Origin: Acidovorax defluvii
Lineage (GTDB): Bacteria > Pseudomonadota > Gammaproteobacteria > Burkholderiales > Burkholderiaceae_C
Direction: 5' to 3'
Assembly (NCBI GenBank): GCA_003268905.1
Contig: QLTU01000016.1
Location: 32,224-96,223, forward strand
DNA length: 64,000 bases
Shown here: positions 35,739 to 44,853 of the stretch, piece by piece
How positions within the stretch are numbered: position 1 is the stretch's first letter
Layout of the letters: each line of letters starts with the position of its first letter
Position numbers and translations under genes: made by a program
The notes under the pieces: model-generated
Database searches by the model: none
The model's input: the letters and a program-made list of their open reading frames with translations, nothing else
Told to the model about the DNA's origin: nothing

Positions 35739-37331
35739 ATGACCAATGTTTCAGCCCCCCTTCCCACCCCGCGTGCCGAACTTCTGGACCGCTTGGCCCA
35801 GCCGCACTTGTATGACCTGGCCGTGATCGGCGGGGGCGCCACGGGCCTGGGGGTGGCCCTGGATGCGGCGGCGCGTGGTTTCAGTGTGGTGCTGGTGGAT
35901 TCGCACGATTTTGCCAAGGGCACCTCATCCCGCGCCACCAAGCTGGTGCACGGTGGCGTGCGCTACCTGGCGCAAGGCAACATCTCCCTGGTGCGCGAGG
36001 CCTTGCACGAGCGCACGACGCTGCTGAGTAACGCGCCCCACCTGGCGCAGCCCCTGCCGTTTGTGATGCCGTCCTACCGTTTCTGGGAGACGCCGTTCTA
36101 CGGCATCGGCCTCATGATGTACGACGCCCTGGCCGGCAAAGCCGGGCTGGGTGCCACGCAGTTCCTGGGGCGCGAACGCACCCTGCAATGCCTGCCCACG
36201 GCCCGCAAAGATGGACTCAAAGGCGGCGTGAAATACTGGGACGGCCAGTTCGATGATGCTCGCTTGGCCCTGGCGCTGGCGCGCACCGCGGCCAGCCGGG
36301 GCGCGCTGCTGGTGAACTACTGCCCCGCCAAGAAGCTGGTCCACGAAGAGGGGCGGGTGGCAGGGTTCGAGTGTGAAGATGTGGAGTCTGGCCGCGCGTT
36401 CACGGTCAAAGCGCGCTGCGTGGTGAATGCCACGGGCGTGTGGGTGGATGGCCTGCGCCAAATGGACGGGGAAGCCATTGGCAAGCCCGTCAAGCCCATC
36501 GTGGCGCCCAGCCAGGGCGTTCACATCGTGGTGGACAAGGAATTTTTGCCGTCAGACCATGCGCTGATGGTGCCCAAGACGGCAGACGGGCGGGTGCTTT
36601 TTGCGGTTCCGTGGCTGGGCAAACTCATTTTGGGCACCACAGACAGCCCCCGCCAGGACGTGGTGCGCGAGCCTCTGCCCTTCAAGGAAGAAGTCGCCTT
36701 CATCCTGAACGAGTCTGCCCGCTACCTGACACGGGCGCCCAAGCCTGAAGACATTCGCAGCATCTGGGTGGGGCTGCGCCCCTTGGTCAAGCCGCAAGAC
36801 GACGACGGAGGCAATACCAAGAGCATCAGCCGGGAGCACACCGTGCTGGCCAGCCGCAGTGGCCTGGTCACCGTGACGGGGGGCAAGTGGACGACCTACC
36901 GGGCCATGGCCGAAGACGTCCTGCAAAAGTGCTTTGAAACGGGTGCCTTGGAGCCCAAGGCTGCGGGCGTAACCAACCAGCTGCCGCTGGTGGGCACCCC
37001 GACCGAGGCCGTGCGCCACCGCATCAGCGACGCGCCCGGCATGCATTCTTATGGGGCGGATGCTCCGCAAGTAGCGGGTTTGCCAGGGGCATCCACTGCC
37101 CTGGGGGGTAGGTTGACCGAGGCGATGGTGCGGTTTGCCGCGCGCTTTGAGTACGCCCGAACCGTCGAAGACGTGCTGGCTCGCCGCTCCCGCATGCTGT
37201 TTCTGGATGCGCGCCTGGCCTTAGAGGTGGCCCCTGCCGTTGCAAAGATCCTGCGAGAAGAATTGGGCGGCGACCCACAGTTGCCTGCTTTTTTGGCATT
37301 GGCGCCACAATATTTGCGCCCAGAAATGTGA
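35739..37331 (+). CDS. glpD: Aerobic glycerol-3-phosphate dehydrogenase
   Basis: A 530-residue FAD enzyme that oxidises glycerol 3-phosphate to dihydroxyacetone phosphate and reduces ubiquinone at the inner membrane. The FAD-binding motif is in DLAVIGGGATGLGVALDAAARG, followed by TSSRATKLVHGGVRYL, a GlpD hallmark, and VTGGKWTTYRAMAED near the end. Length is near E. coli GlpD (501) with an N-terminal extension. I prefer the ATG at 35739; a GTG 27 bases upstream is in frame. It completes the glycerol pathway encoded here. A 226-base gap to glpV ends in T-rich sequence near 35598-35620, so a separate promoter is possible. Confidence 0.93.
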   Translation: MTNVSAPLPTPRAELLDRLAQPHLYDLAVIGGGATGLGVALDAAARGFSVVLVDSHDFAKGTSSRATKLVHGGVRYLAQGNISLVREALHERTTLLSNAPHLAQPLPFVMPSYRFWETPFYGIGLMMYDALAGKAGLGATQFLGRERTLQCLPTARKDGLKGGVKYWDGQFDDARLALALARTAASRGALLVNYCPAKKLVHEEGRVAGFECEDVESGRAFTVKARCVVNATGVWVDGLRQMDGEAIGKPVKPIVAPSQGVHIVVDKEFLPSDHALMVPKTADGRVLFAVPWLGKLILGTTDSPRQDVVREPLPFKEEVAFILNESARYLTRAPKPEDIRSIWVGLRPLVKPQDDDGGNTKSISREHTVLASRSGLVTVTGGKWTTYRAMAEDVLQKCFETGALEPKAAGVTNQLPLVGTPTEAVRHRISDAPGMHSYGADAPQVAGLPGASTALGGRLTEAMVRFAARFEYARTVEDVLARRSRMLFLDARLALEVAPAVAKILREELGGDPQLPAFLALAPQYLRPEM

Positions 37332-37338
37332 TGGGCGC

Positions 37339-37367
37339 TTGACTTGGCGCTTTAGGTTTGCAATAAT
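37339..37367 (+). promoter_or_regulatory. Sigma-70 promoter of the spc ribosomal-protein operon
   Basis: TTGACT at 37339-37344 and AATAAT at 37362-37367 are separated by exactly 17 bases. Each box differs from consensus in one position. The promoter starts eight bases after the glpD stop codon and should initiate near 37374, about 150 bases before rplN. Confidence 0.75.
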
Positions 37368-37373
37368 CAAAGG

Positions 37374-37500
37374 CTTCGCGTTAAAAGCGTGAAGTTTCTG
37401 CCCAGCGGGAAGTGCTGCAAATGGTTTGCGGTGCGGACGACGGGCCCAAGACTGACTGGCTGATTTCCAGCCCTTGAGAAGTTCTCTGGGGCTGTCGTCT
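37374..37500 (+). promoter_or_regulatory. Structured leader of the rplN operon
   Basis: The untranslated leader can form a first hairpin at the expected transcript start (CTTCGCG 37374-37380 with CGTGAAG 37388-37394). A second, larger one has CAGCCC at 37468-37473 pairing with GGGCTG at 37489-37494, while GACGAC at 37436-37441 can pair with GTCGTC at 37494-37499. Ribosomal-protein leaders are often targets of autogenous control. Which protein might bind here is unknown. Confidence 0.45.
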
Positions 37501-37525
37501 TCTGGTGCAAGTTGGGAATATTGAA

Positions 37526-37894
37526 ATGATCCAGACAGAATCTCGGTTAGAGGTTGCCGACAATACCGGCGCTAAGTCCGTCCTTTGCATCAAGGTGCTG
37601 GGTGGCTCGAAGCGTCGTTATGCAAGCGTTGGCGACATCATCAAAGTGAGCGTTAAAGAAGCTGCTCCGCGTGGTCGCGTCAAAAAAGGCGAGGTCTATA
37701 GCGCGGTGGTGGTGCGTACGGCGAAGGGTATTCGTCGTGGCGATGGTTCGCTCGTTAAATTCGATGGCAACGCTGCGGTGTTGCTGAATGCAAAGTTGGA
37801 GCCTATTGGCACCCGCATCTTTGGACCCGTGACGCGTGAGCTGCGTACCGAAAAGTTCATGAAGATCGTGTCCCTGGCTCCTGAAGTTCTCTAA
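37526..37894 (+). CDS. rplN: 50S ribosomal protein L14
   Basis: A 122-residue protein of standard length beginning [19 protein letters not shown], the universal L14 start, with the family signature in [20 protein letters not shown]. It binds 23S rRNA and forms an intersubunit bridge with L19. It is the first gene of the operon here. In most proteobacteria rpsQ precedes it, but glpD stands in that place. A short in-frame extension upstream is not used by the family. Confidence 0.97.
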   Translation: MIQTESRLEVADNTGAKSVLCIKVLGGSKRRYASVGDIIKVSVKEAAPRGRVKKGEVYSAVVVRTAKGIRRGDGSLVKFDGNAAVLLNAKLEPIGTRIFGPVTRELRTEKFMKIVSLAPEVL

Positions 37895-37903
37895 GGACGC
37901 GCC

Positions 37904-38224
37904 ATGAACAAGATTCGCAAGGGCGACGAAGTCATCGTGCTGACAGGGCGCGATAAGGGCAAGCGCGGCACAGTGTCGCTGCGCAAGGATGACTCGTATT
38001 TGGTCATCGACGGCATCAATCTCGTCAAGAAGCACGCCAAGCCAAATCCCATGAAGGGTTTGACGGGTGGCATCGTTGAGAAGTCCATGCCCATCCATCA
38101 GTCTAACGTGGCCATTTTTAATGCCGCTACCGGTAAGGCTGATCGCGTAGGCATCAAGGTGCAGGCTGACGGTGCACGCGTTCGCGTGTTCAAGTCCAGC
38201 GGCGCTGAAATCAAGGCGGCCTAA
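37904..38224 (+). CDS. rplX: 50S ribosomal protein L24
   Basis: A 106-residue L24 with the KOW motif near the N terminus ([20 protein letters not shown]) and [18 protein letters not shown]. It binds the 5' region of 23S rRNA and starts assembly of the large subunit. It begins nine bases after rplN with an AAGGA ribosome-binding site overlapping the stop region, in normal spc order. Confidence 0.97.
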   Translation: MNKIRKGDEVIVLTGRDKGKRGTVSLRKDDSYLVIDGINLVKKHAKPNPMKGLTGGIVEKSMPIHQSNVAIFNAATGKADRVGIKVQADGARVRVFKSSGAEIKAA

Positions 38225-38233
38225 GGGGTAAAC

Positions 38234-38773
38234 ATGGCACGACTGCAAGAAATTTACCGCGACAAAGTCGCTCCCGAACTGATGAAGCAGTTTGGCTACA
38301 CATCGCCGATGCAGGTTCCCCGGCTCACCAAGATCACGCTCAATATGGGTGTGAGCGAGGCGGTCTCTGACAAGAAGGTGATGGACAACGCTGTGGCAGA
38401 CTTGACCAAAATCGCTGGTCAAAAACCCGTGGTGACCAAGGCCAAGAAGGCTATCGCTGGTTTCAAGATCCGCGAAGGCCAGGCCATTGGTTGCATGGTT
38501 ACGCTGCGCGGCGTGCAGATGTATGAGTTCCTGGACCGTTTCGTGACCGTGGCGCTGCCTCGCGTTCGTGACTTCCGTGGTATCTCTGGTCGCGCCTTCG
38601 ATGGCCGCGGCAACTACAACATCGGCGTTAAAGAGCAGATCATTTTCCCTGAAATTGAATACGACAAGGTTGATGCCTTGCGCGGTCTCAATATCAGCAT
38701 CACCACGACGGCCAAGTCCGACGAAGAAGCCAAGGCGCTTCTCGCTGGTTTCCGTTTCCCGTTCAAGAACTGA
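38234..38773 (+). CDS. rplE: 50S ribosomal protein L5
   Basis: A 179-residue L5, standard length. Blocks include [35 protein letters not shown] and [20 protein letters not shown]. It binds 5S rRNA and contacts the P-site tRNA. It lies between rplX and rpsN as in other bacteria. In E. coli this start region is where S8 represses the operon; I did not identify the equivalent fold here. Confidence 0.97.
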   Translation: MARLQEIYRDKVAPELMKQFGYTSPMQVPRLTKITLNMGVSEAVSDKKVMDNAVADLTKIAGQKPVVTKAKKAIAGFKIREGQAIGCMVTLRGVQMYEFLDRFVTVALPRVRDFRGISGRAFDGRGNYNIGVKEQIIFPEIEYDKVDALRGLNISITTTAKSDEEAKALLAGFRFPFKN

Positions 38774-38781
38774 GGCGAAGC

Positions 38782-39087
38782 ATGGCTAAAGTAGCTTTGA
38801 TCCAGCGCGAACTGAAGCGCGAAAAATTGGCAGCCAAGTACGCAACCAAGTATGCGGAACTGAAGGCGATTGCTGGCGATGCCAAGCGCAGCGATGAAGA
38901 GCGTGATGCAGCCCGTCTGGGCCTGCAAAAGCTCCCACGCAATGCAAACCCTACGCGTCAGCGTAACCGTTGCGCAATCACCGGTCGCCCACGTGGAACA
39001 TTCCGTCAATTCGGTCTGGCCCGCGCCAAGATTCGCGAACTGGCTTTTGCAGGCGACATCCCCGGTGTCACCAAGGCCAGCTGGTAA
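38782..39087 (+). CDS. rpsN: 30S ribosomal protein S14 (zinc-independent form)
   Basis: A 101-residue S14 of the long, zinc-free type: the CxxC motifs of the short form are absent, with [20 protein letters not shown] in the rRNA-binding region. It helps shape the head of the small subunit near the A site. It starts eight bases after rplE with the AGGCG-like site overlapping the stop codon region. Confidence 0.97.
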   Translation: MAKVALIQRELKREKLAAKYATKYAELKAIAGDAKRSDEERDAARLGLQKLPRNANPTRQRNRCAITGRPRGTFRQFGLARAKIRELAFAGDIPGVTKASW

Positions 39088-39107
39088 GCAGGCAGGAGAG
39101 ATACAAC

Positions 39108-39503
39108 ATGAGCATGAGTGATCCTATCGCTGACTTGCTGACCCGCATTCGTAACGCACAAATGGTCGCCAAGGCCACGGTGCTGGTGCCTTCTTCCAAA
39201 GTGAAGATTGCCATCGCCCAGGTGTTGAAGGACGAGGGTTATATCGACGGCTTCCAGGTGAAAACCGAAGCTGGCAAGTCCGAACTCGAAATCGCCCTGA
39301 AGTACTACGCAGGCCGTCCCGTGATTGAGCGCATTGAGCGCGTCAGCCGCCCCGGACTGCGTGTCTACAAAGGCCGTGATTCCATTCCACAAGTCATGAA
39401 CGGTCTGGGTGTGGCAATCGTCACGACTCCCAAGGGCGTGATGACTGATCGCAAAGCGCGTGCTACCGGTGTCGGTGGTGAAGTGCTCTGCTACGTGGCC
39501 TAA
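39108..39503 (+). CDS. rpsH: 30S ribosomal protein S8
   Basis: A 131-residue S8 beginning [18 protein letters not shown] and ending with the signature [20 protein letters not shown], both typical. S8 binds helix 21 of 16S rRNA and, in E. coli, represses the spc operon. A GGAGAG ribosome-binding site precedes the ATG. Two ATGs lie close together (39108 and 39114); the first matches family length. Confidence 0.97.
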   Translation: MSMSDPIADLLTRIRNAQMVAKATVLVPSSKVKIAIAQVLKDEGYIDGFQVKTEAGKSELEIALKYYAGRPVIERIERVSRPGLRVYKGRDSIPQVMNGLGVAIVTTPKGVMTDRKARATGVGGEVLCYVA

Positions 39504-39528
39504 CCCGCGGCATTGAGGAGAAACTGAA

Positions 39529-40062
39529 ATGTCCCGAGTAGGAAAAATGCCCGTGACCATCCCCGCAGGCGTGGATGTGTCCGTGAAAGATGACCAGATC
39601 TCTGTCAAGGGTTCTGGTGGTGCGCTTTCGCTTGCACAAAATGTGCTGGTGAAGGTGTCTAGCAATGACGGCAAGCTCAGCTTTGAGCCGGCTAACGAGT
39701 CCCGCGAAGCAAATGCTATGAGCGGCACGATTCGCCAGTTGGTCAACAACATGGTGGTCGGTGTTAGCAAGGGTTTCGAAAAGAAGCTGAGCCTGGTGGG
39801 CGTGGGCTACAAAGCTGCTGCTTCCGGTGCTCGCCTGAACCTGACGGTCGGTTATTCGCACCCTGTGAATTTTGACATGCCCGCCGGCATTACGGTTGCA
39901 ACCCCCACGCCCACGGAAGTGGTCGTCAAGGGCGCAGACCGCCAGCGCGTAGGTCAGATTGCTGCCGAGATTCGTGCTGTTCGTCCACCTGAGCCCTATA
40001 AGGGCAAGGGTATTCGCTATGCGGACGAAAAGATCACGATCAAAGAGACCAAGAAGAAATAA
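39529..40062 (+). CDS. rplF: 50S ribosomal protein L6
   Basis: A 177-residue L6 made of two similar domains. It begins [17 protein letters not shown] and contains the C-terminal signature [16 protein letters not shown]. It binds 23S rRNA near the sarcin-ricin loop and the factor-binding site. A GAGGAG ribosome-binding site lies ahead of the ATG. Confidence 0.97.
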   Translation: MSRVGKMPVTIPAGVDVSVKDDQISVKGSGGALSLAQNVLVKVSSNDGKLSFEPANESREANAMSGTIRQLVNNMVVGVSKGFEKKLSLVGVGYKAAASGARLNLTVGYSHPVNFDMPAGITVATPTPTEVVVKGADRQRVGQIAAEIRAVRPPEPYKGKGIRYADEKITIKETKKK

Positions 40063-40073
40063 GGAGCTGCAAA

Positions 40074-40439
40074 ATGTTGACAAAGAAAGAGCAGCGTCTT
40101 CGTCGTTCGCGTCAGACGCGCATCCGCATTGCACAGCAAGGCGTGGCACGTTTGACCGTGAATCGTACGAACCTCCATATCTACGCCAGTGTGATTTCCG
40201 GCGACGGCAGCAAGGTGCTAGCCAGCGCATCCACGGCCGAGGCCGATGTGCGCAAGTCGCTGGGCGGTTCGGGTAAGGGTGGCAATGCCGCTGCAGCCCA
40301 GGCTATTGGCAAGCGTATTGCTGAAAAAGCAAAGGCTGCTGGTGTCGAGAAGGTTGCATTTGATCGCGCAGGTTTTGCGTACCACGGACGCGTCAAGGCT
40401 TTGGCCGATGCAGCCCGTGAAGCAGGTCTGCAGTTCTAA
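40074..40439 (+). CDS. rplR: 50S ribosomal protein L18
   Basis: A 121-residue L18 with the basic N terminus [16 protein letters not shown] and the typical ending [17 protein letters not shown]. It brings 5S rRNA into the large subunit with L5 and L25. It has the normal position between rplF and rpsE and an AAGGAG ribosome-binding site. Confidence 0.97.
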   Translation: MLTKKEQRLRRSRQTRIRIAQQGVARLTVNRTNLHIYASVISGDGSKVLASASTAEADVRKSLGGSGKGGNAAAAQAIGKRIAEKAKAAGVEKVAFDRAGFAYHGRVKALADAAREAGLQF

Positions 40440-40456
40440 GCGGAACGGAATTAAAA

Positions 40457-40975
40457 ATGGCTAAATTTCAACCCAAGGTGCAGAGCGAAGGCCAGGACGA
40501 CGGTCTGCGCGAAAAAATGATCGCGGTGAACCGCGTGACCAAAGTCGTGAAGGGTGGCCGTATTCTCGGTTTCGCTGCACTGACGGTGGTTGGCGACGGC
40601 GATGGCCGCGTGGGCATGGGCAAGGGCAAATCCAAGGAAGTGCCCGCAGCTGTGCAGAAGGCGATGGAAGAATGCCGTCGCAATCTGGTGAAGGTTGCGC
40701 TCAAGAGCGGCACCATTCACCACTCGGTGAAGGGCCATCACGGTGCAGCATCGGTGGAACTCCATCCGGCACCCAAGGGTACCGGCATCATCGCTGGCGG
40801 CCCTATGCGCGCTGTTTTTGAAGTTGTGGGCATCACCGACATCGTGGCCAAGAGCCATGGTTCATCGAACCCGTACAACATGGTCCGTGCAACGTTTGAC
40901 GCGCTCGTCAATTCGACCACCCCGTCGAATGTGGCAGCCAAGCGCGGCAAGACAGTCGAAGATATCTTCGCCTGA
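40457..40975 (+). CDS. rpsE: 30S ribosomal protein S5
   Basis: A 172-residue S5. The double-stranded-RNA-binding-like N-terminal domain shows [19 protein letters not shown], then [18 protein letters not shown], the site of spectinomycin-resistance and ribosomal-ambiguity changes. The C-terminal part has [19 protein letters not shown]. It acts in decoding fidelity and in unwinding of mRNA at the entry channel. Confidence 0.97.
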   Translation: MAKFQPKVQSEGQDDGLREKMIAVNRVTKVVKGGRILGFAALTVVGDGDGRVGMGKGKSKEVPAAVQKAMEECRRNLVKVALKSGTIHHSVKGHHGAASVELHPAPKGTGIIAGGPMRAVFEVVGITDIVAKSHGSSNPYNMVRATFDALVNSTTPSNVAAKRGKTVEDIFA

Positions 40976-40989
40976 ACCGGAGCTTGAAT

Positions 40990-41172
40990 ATGACAACGCA
41001 ACAAACCGTCAAGATTCAACTGGTGCGCAGCCCGATTGGCACCAAGGAATCGCACCGCGCCACTGTTCGTGGCCTGGGCCTGCGCAAGCTGAACAGTGTC
41101 AGCGAACTGCAGGACTCGCCTGAAGTGCGCGGCATGATTAACAAGATCAGCTATCTGGTCAAAATCCTCTGA
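40990..41172 (+). CDS. rpmD: 50S ribosomal protein L30
   Basis: A 60-residue L30: [20 protein letters not shown], then [14 protein letters not shown], the family signature. It is one of the smallest large-subunit proteins and is not found in all bacteria. I use the ATG at 40990; a TTG six bases upstream is also in frame. It lies between rpsE and rplO as usual. Confidence 0.96.
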   Translation: MTTQQTVKIQLVRSPIGTKESHRATVRGLGLRKLNSVSELQDSPEVRGMINKISYLVKIL

Positions 41173-41182
41173 GAGATAGATC

Positions 41183-41614
41183 ATGGAACTCAATAGCATC
41201 AAGCCCGCAGACGGCGCCAAGCATGCCAAGCGCCGCGTAGGCCGTGGTATCGGCTCCGGTCTGGGCAAGACCGCTGGCCGTGGTCACAAGGGTCAAAAGT
41301 CGCGTTCGGGTGGTTACCACAAGGTGGGTTTCGAAGGCGGTCAAATGCCTTTGCAACGCCGTCTGCCAAAGCGCGGTTTCAAATCGCATCTGCTCAAGTT
41401 CAACGCAGAAGTGACACTGACTGCTCTAGACCAACTCGGCCTGGCCGAAGTGGACGTATTGGCTCTCAAGCAAGCTGGCCTCGTGGGCGAGCTGGCCAAG
41501 GTCGTCAAGGTCATCAAGAGTGGTGCTCTCACCAAGGCTGTAAAGCTGAACGGTGTGGGCGCAACGGCCGGTGCCAAGGCAGCTATCGAAGCTGCTGGCG
41601 GCAGCGTCGCCTGA
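41183..41614 (+). CDS. rplO: 50S ribosomal protein L15
   Basis: A 143-residue L15 with the glycine-rich, basic N terminus ([20 protein letters not shown], then GQKSRSGG) that threads into 23S rRNA, and a globular C-terminal half. It assembles late into the large subunit. It immediately precedes secY, as in the standard spc operon. Confidence 0.97.
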   Translation: MELNSIKPADGAKHAKRRVGRGIGSGLGKTAGRGHKGQKSRSGGYHKVGFEGGQMPLQRRLPKRGFKSHLLKFNAEVTLTALDQLGLAEVDVLALKQAGLVGELAKVVKVIKSGALTKAVKLNGVGATAGAKAAIEAAGGSVA

Positions 41615-41638
41615 GTGTGGCTCTGAAGGAAGACATCT

Positions 41639-42958
41639 GTGGCTACTAGCGCGGCTCAAATTGCAAAGACCGGTAAGTTCGGCGATCTGCGTCGTCGCTT
41701 GGTTTTTCTGTTGCTTGCGCTGGTCGTGTATCGCATAGGGGCTCATATCCCTGTGCCAGGTATCGATCCAGCTCAACTCCAGCAGCTGTTCAGTGGCCAG
41801 CAAGGCGGAATCCTGAACCTGTTCAACATGTTCTCGGGTGGTGCGCTTTCTCGCTTCACGGTCTTCGCTCTGGGGATCATGCCGTATATCTCGGCATCGA
41901 TCATCATGCAGCTGATGACTTACGTGGTTCCCACGTTTGAGCAGCTGAAGAAGGAAGGCGAAGCCGGTCGCAGAAAGATCACTCAGTACACACGCTACGG
42001 CACATTGGGCTTGGCCCTTTTTCAGTCCCTGGGCATTGCTGTCGCGCTCGAAAGCTCGGCAGGTCTGGTGCTGAATCCGGGTTTCGGCTTCCGCATGACT
42101 GCGGTGGTCAGCCTGACCGCAGGCACTATGTTTCTGATGTGGCTGGGTGAGCAGATAACCGAGCGAGGACTGGGTAACGGGATTTCGATCCTGATTTTTG
42201 CAGGTATCGCTGCAGGGTTGCCGAGTTCGATCGGAGGTCTTCTGGAACTGGTTCGCACGGGTGCAATGAGCATTTTGGCGGCGATCTTCATTGTCATTGT
42301 TGTGGGTCTGGTGACTTACTTCGTGGTGTTTGTGGAGCGTGGTCAAAGAAAGATCTTGGTGAATTACGCTCGTCGGCAGGTTGGTAACAAGGTTTACGGC
42401 GGTCAGTCGTCGCACTTGCCCTTGAAGCTGAATATGGCTGGCGTGATACCTCCGATCTTTGCGTCCTCGATCATCTTGCTGCCGGCAACGGTGGTGAACT
42501 GGTTCAGTGCGGGTGAATCCATGCGCTGGTTGAAAGACATCTCGGGTGCATTGACTCCTGGTCAGCCCATTTATGTGATGTTCTATGCCACTGCGATTAT
42601 CTTCTTCTGTTTCTTTTACACGGCACTTGTATTCAACAGTCGTGAAACTGCGGACAATTTGAAGAAGAGTGGTGCGTTCATTCCAGGCATTCGTCCGGGG
42701 GAGCAAACCGCCCGTTACATCGACAAGATTCTGGTTCGCCTGACTTTGGCGGGCGCTGTCTACATCACCTTCGTGTGTTTGCTGCCAGAGTTCCTGATCT
42801 TGAAGTACAACGTTCCGTTCTACTTCGGTGGAACATCACTGTTGATCATTGTGGTTGTAACCATGGACTTCATGTCCCAGGTTCAGAACTACATGATGTC
42901 GCAACAATATGAGTCGCTGCTCAAGAAGGCCAATTTCAAAGGCAACGCAGGCAGTTGA
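41639..42958 (+). CDS. secY: Preprotein translocase subunit SecY
   Basis: A 439-residue channel subunit with ten membrane helices, the core of the SecYEG translocon for protein export. Signatures: [16 protein letters not shown] near helix 1-2, [20 protein letters not shown], and the cytoplasmic arginine-bearing loop [20 protein letters not shown]. The start codon is GTG (41639), preceded by GAAGGAAG. The C-terminal tail is short. The stop is followed by a decayed infA end rather than by an intact infA gene. Confidence 0.96.
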   Translation: MATSAAQIAKTGKFGDLRRRLVFLLLALVVYRIGAHIPVPGIDPAQLQQLFSGQQGGILNLFNMFSGGALSRFTVFALGIMPYISASIIMQLMTYVVPTFEQLKKEGEAGRRKITQYTRYGTLGLALFQSLGIAVALESSAGLVLNPGFGFRMTAVVSLTAGTMFLMWLGEQITERGLGNGISILIFAGIAAGLPSSIGGLLELVRTGAMSILAAIFIVIVVGLVTYFVVFVERGQRKILVNYARRQVGNKVYGGQSSHLPLKLNMAGVIPPIFASSIILLPATVVNWFSAGESMRWLKDISGALTPGQPIYVMFYATAIIFFCFFYTALVFNSRETADNLKKSGAFIPGIRPGEQTARYIDKILVRLTLAGAVYITFVCLLPEFLILKYNVPFYFGGTSLLIIVVVTMDFMSQVQNYMMSQQYESLLKKANFKGNAGS

Positions 42959-42961
42959 TGA

Positions 42962-43090
42962 TTAGGAAGGCAGCGCGCTTTCATGGCGACGCTGCCTGTA
43001 AAGAGCTGGATATCGGTAGAGTTGGCGCCCCACGATTTTTCGCGGGCACAAATTGTGTTCCGTGCAAAGCAGCCGGGACGGATGGAATAG
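42962..43090 (+). pseudogene. infA: Remnant of infA (3' half only, translation initiation factor IF-1)
   Basis: Between secY and rpmJ an open frame after the stop at 42959 reads ...MATLPVKSWI, then SVELAPHDFSRAQIVFRAK and a short tail, ending with TAG at 43088-43090. The last 18 residues before the tail line up without gaps with the IF-1 C terminus (E. coli VELTPYDLSKGRIVFRSR, quoted from memory). Upstream the resemblance fades, and the first half of IF-1 is absent because secY occupies the space. infA is commonly found at this exact place in related bacteria. An intact infA copy must therefore exist elsewhere in the genome (inference). Confidence 0.62.
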
Positions 43091-43105
43091 TTTTAGGAGA
43101 ATGCA

Positions 43106-43219
43106 ATGAGAGTTTCGGCTTCGGTCAAAAAAATCTGCCGCAACTGCAAGATCATCCGCCGCAAGGGTGTGGTGCGCGTGATCTGCACGGATCTGCGTCA
43201 CAAGCAGCGCCAAGGTTGA
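43106..43219 (+). CDS. rpmJ: 50S ribosomal protein L36
   Basis: A 37-residue L36 that reads [20 protein letters not shown], then [17 protein letters not shown]. The three cysteines and one histidine of the zinc-binding form are present (CRNC, C, H). It begins after a TTTTAGGAG ribosome-binding site; an ATG five bases upstream is out of frame. It stabilises 23S rRNA in the large subunit. Confidence 0.96.
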   Translation: MRVSASVKKICRNCKIIRRKGVVRVICTDLRHKQRQG

Positions 43220-43242
43220 TTGGAAAGTATTAGAGGACGCAT

Positions 43243-43608
43243 ATGGCACGTATCGCTGGCATTAACATTCCGCCGCACAAGCACACGGAAATCGGTCTGA
43301 CCGCTATCTTTGGCATTGGACGCACCCGCGCTCGCAAAATTTGCGAAGCTACTGGCATCGCTTACAGCAAGAAGATCAAAGATCTTTCTGATAGCGATCT
43401 GGAAAAAATTCGCGAGCAAATTGAGCAGTTCACCATTGAAGGTGACCTGCGCCGTGAAACCACGATGAATATCAAGCGACTGATGGACATCGGTTGCTAC
43501 CGTGGTTTTCGTCATCGCCGTGGCCTGCCAATGCGTGGCCAGCGTACCCGTACCAATGCTCGCACTCGCAAGGGTCCGCGCAAGGGCGCAGCGGCACTGA
43601 AGAAATAA
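43243..43608 (+). CDS. rpsM: 30S ribosomal protein S13
   Basis: A 121-residue S13 beginning [20 protein letters not shown] with the signature [20 protein letters not shown] and a basic tail that contacts P-site tRNA. It opens the alpha-operon part of the cluster (rpsM-rpsK-rpsD-rpoA-rplQ). Confidence 0.97.
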   Translation: MARIAGINIPPHKHTEIGLTAIFGIGRTRARKICEATGIAYSKKIKDLSDSDLEKIREQIEQFTIEGDLRRETTMNIKRLMDIGCYRGFRHRRGLPMRGQRTRTNARTRKGPRKGAAALKK

Positions 43609-43624
43609 AGATTGAAAGATCAAT

Positions 43625-44029
43625 ATGGCTAAATCACCTGCCAATAACGCAGCGCAGCGCGTACGCAAGAAAGTTCGCAAGAACGTGTCGGACGGCGTTG
43701 CACACGTGCACGCTTCGTTCAACAACACCATCATCACCATCACCGACCGCCAGGGCAATGCATTGTCGTGGGCATCGTCCGGTGGCCAGGGTTTCAAGGG
43801 CTCGCGCAAGTCCACCCCCTTCGCAGCCCAGGTGGCTTCGGAAGTGGCGGGTCGCGCAGCCATCGACCAGGGTATCAAGAACCTTGATGTCGAAATCAAG
43901 GGTCCTGGTCCAGGTCGTGAATCGTCGGTGCGCGCTCTGGGCGCACTGGGTATCCGTATCACGTCGATCTCTGATGTGACACCGGTGCCTCACAACGGTT
44001 GCCGCCCTCAAAAGCGTCGTCGTATCTAA
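43625..44029 (+). CDS. rpsK: 30S ribosomal protein S11
   Basis: A 134-residue S11 with [19 protein letters not shown] and the C-terminal signature [19 protein letters not shown]. It forms part of the platform that contacts mRNA at the E site. It follows rpsM after 16 bases. Two hairpins separate it from rpsD. Confidence 0.97.
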   Translation: MAKSPANNAAQRVRKKVRKNVSDGVAHVHASFNNTIITITDRQGNALSWASSGGQGFKGSRKSTPFAAQVASEVAGRAAIDQGIKNLDVEIKGPGPGRESSVRALGALGIRITSISDVTPVPHNGCRPQKRRRI

Positions 44030-44045
44030 TCTCTCTAAGCCCACC

Positions 44046-44096
44046 GCCGCCTGAGAACGCGCAAGCGCCTCAGGCGGCTCCCGCAATTGTTTGCGG
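44046..44096 (+). promoter_or_regulatory. Tandem hairpins in the rpsK-rpsD gap
   Basis: A ten-base perfect stem (GCCGCCTGAG 44046-44055 with CTCAGGCGGC 44069-44078) is followed at once by CCGCAA-TTGT-TTGCGG (44081-44096). No T-run follows, so readthrough is expected. They lie just before the rpsD ribosome-binding site. S4 is the autogenous repressor of the alpha operon in E. coli, but there the site precedes rpsM; a local control or processing role here is a guess. Confidence 0.5.
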
Positions 44097-44119
44097 CAGA
44101 TGACACAAAGGAAGCTCAA

Positions 44120-44743
44120 GTGGCACGTTACCTCGGCCCCAAGGCCAAACTCTCTCGCCGTGAAGGCACTGACCTGTTCCTCAAGAGCGCACGTCGCTCG
44201 ATTGCGGACAAGTCCAAGTTCGACTCCAAGCCTGGTCAGCATGGCCGCACCTCTGGCGCTCGTACCTCTGACTACGGCCTGCAACTGCGTGAAAAGCAGA
44301 AGGTCAAGCGCATGTACGGCGTGCTGGAAAAGCAATTTCGCCGCTACTTCGAAGCCGCTGAAGGCCGCAAGGGTAATACCGGCGCCAACTTGCTGTTCCT
44401 GCTCGAATCGCGTCTCGATAACGTGGTCTATCGCATGGGCTTCGGTTCGACCCGCGCTGAAGCGCGTCAGTTGGTTTCCCACAAGGCGATCACGGTGAAC
44501 GGCAAGTCTGTCAACATCGCGTCGTATCTGGTGAAGACAGGCGACGTGGTGGCAGTGCGTGAAAAGTCCAAGAAGCAAAACCGCATTGTTGAAGCCCTTC
44601 AGCTGGCGGCCCAGGTTGGTATGCCGGCATGGGTGGATGTCAATGCCGAAAAGGCTGAAGGTATCTTCAAGAAGGTGCCTGATCGTGATGAGTTTGGTGC
44701 CGACATCAACGAATCCCTGATCGTTGAGTTGTATTCGCGCTAA
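44120..44743 (+). CDS. rpsD: 30S ribosomal protein S4
   Basis: A 207-residue S4 of the zinc-free type: [20 protein letters not shown], then the S4 RNA-binding domain with [20 protein letters not shown] and [15 protein letters not shown]. It initiates small-subunit assembly. I chose the GTG at 44120 (V-ARYLGPK), preceded by AAAGGAAG; an upstream open frame adds 11 residues not seen in the family. Confidence 0.96.
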   Translation: MARYLGPKAKLSRREGTDLFLKSARRSIADKSKFDSKPGQHGRTSGARTSDYGLQLREKQKVKRMYGVLEKQFRRYFEAAEGRKGNTGANLLFLLESRLDNVVYRMGFGSTRAEARQLVSHKAITVNGKSVNIASYLVKTGDVVAVREKSKKQNRIVEALQLAAQVGMPAWVDVNAEKAEGIFKKVPDRDEFGADINESLIVELYSR

Positions 44744-44776
44744 TCGCCCGATACGTATTTTGAGAAACCGTCCCTG

Positions 44777-44796
44777 AACCGCGAGGCATCGCGGTT
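44777..44796 (+). promoter_or_regulatory. Hairpin between rpsD and rpoA
   Basis: AACCGCGA, four-base loop, TCGCGGTT: an eight-base perfect stem in the 110-base gap, without a T-run. It may moderate rpoA expression or mark an mRNA processing site; the sequence alone does not decide. Confidence 0.4.
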
Positions 44797-44853
44797 TAGG
44801 CGCTTCACCAGCCTTACCGGTGTAACGAGCTGGGGGTATTGAGAGGAAGTTGC

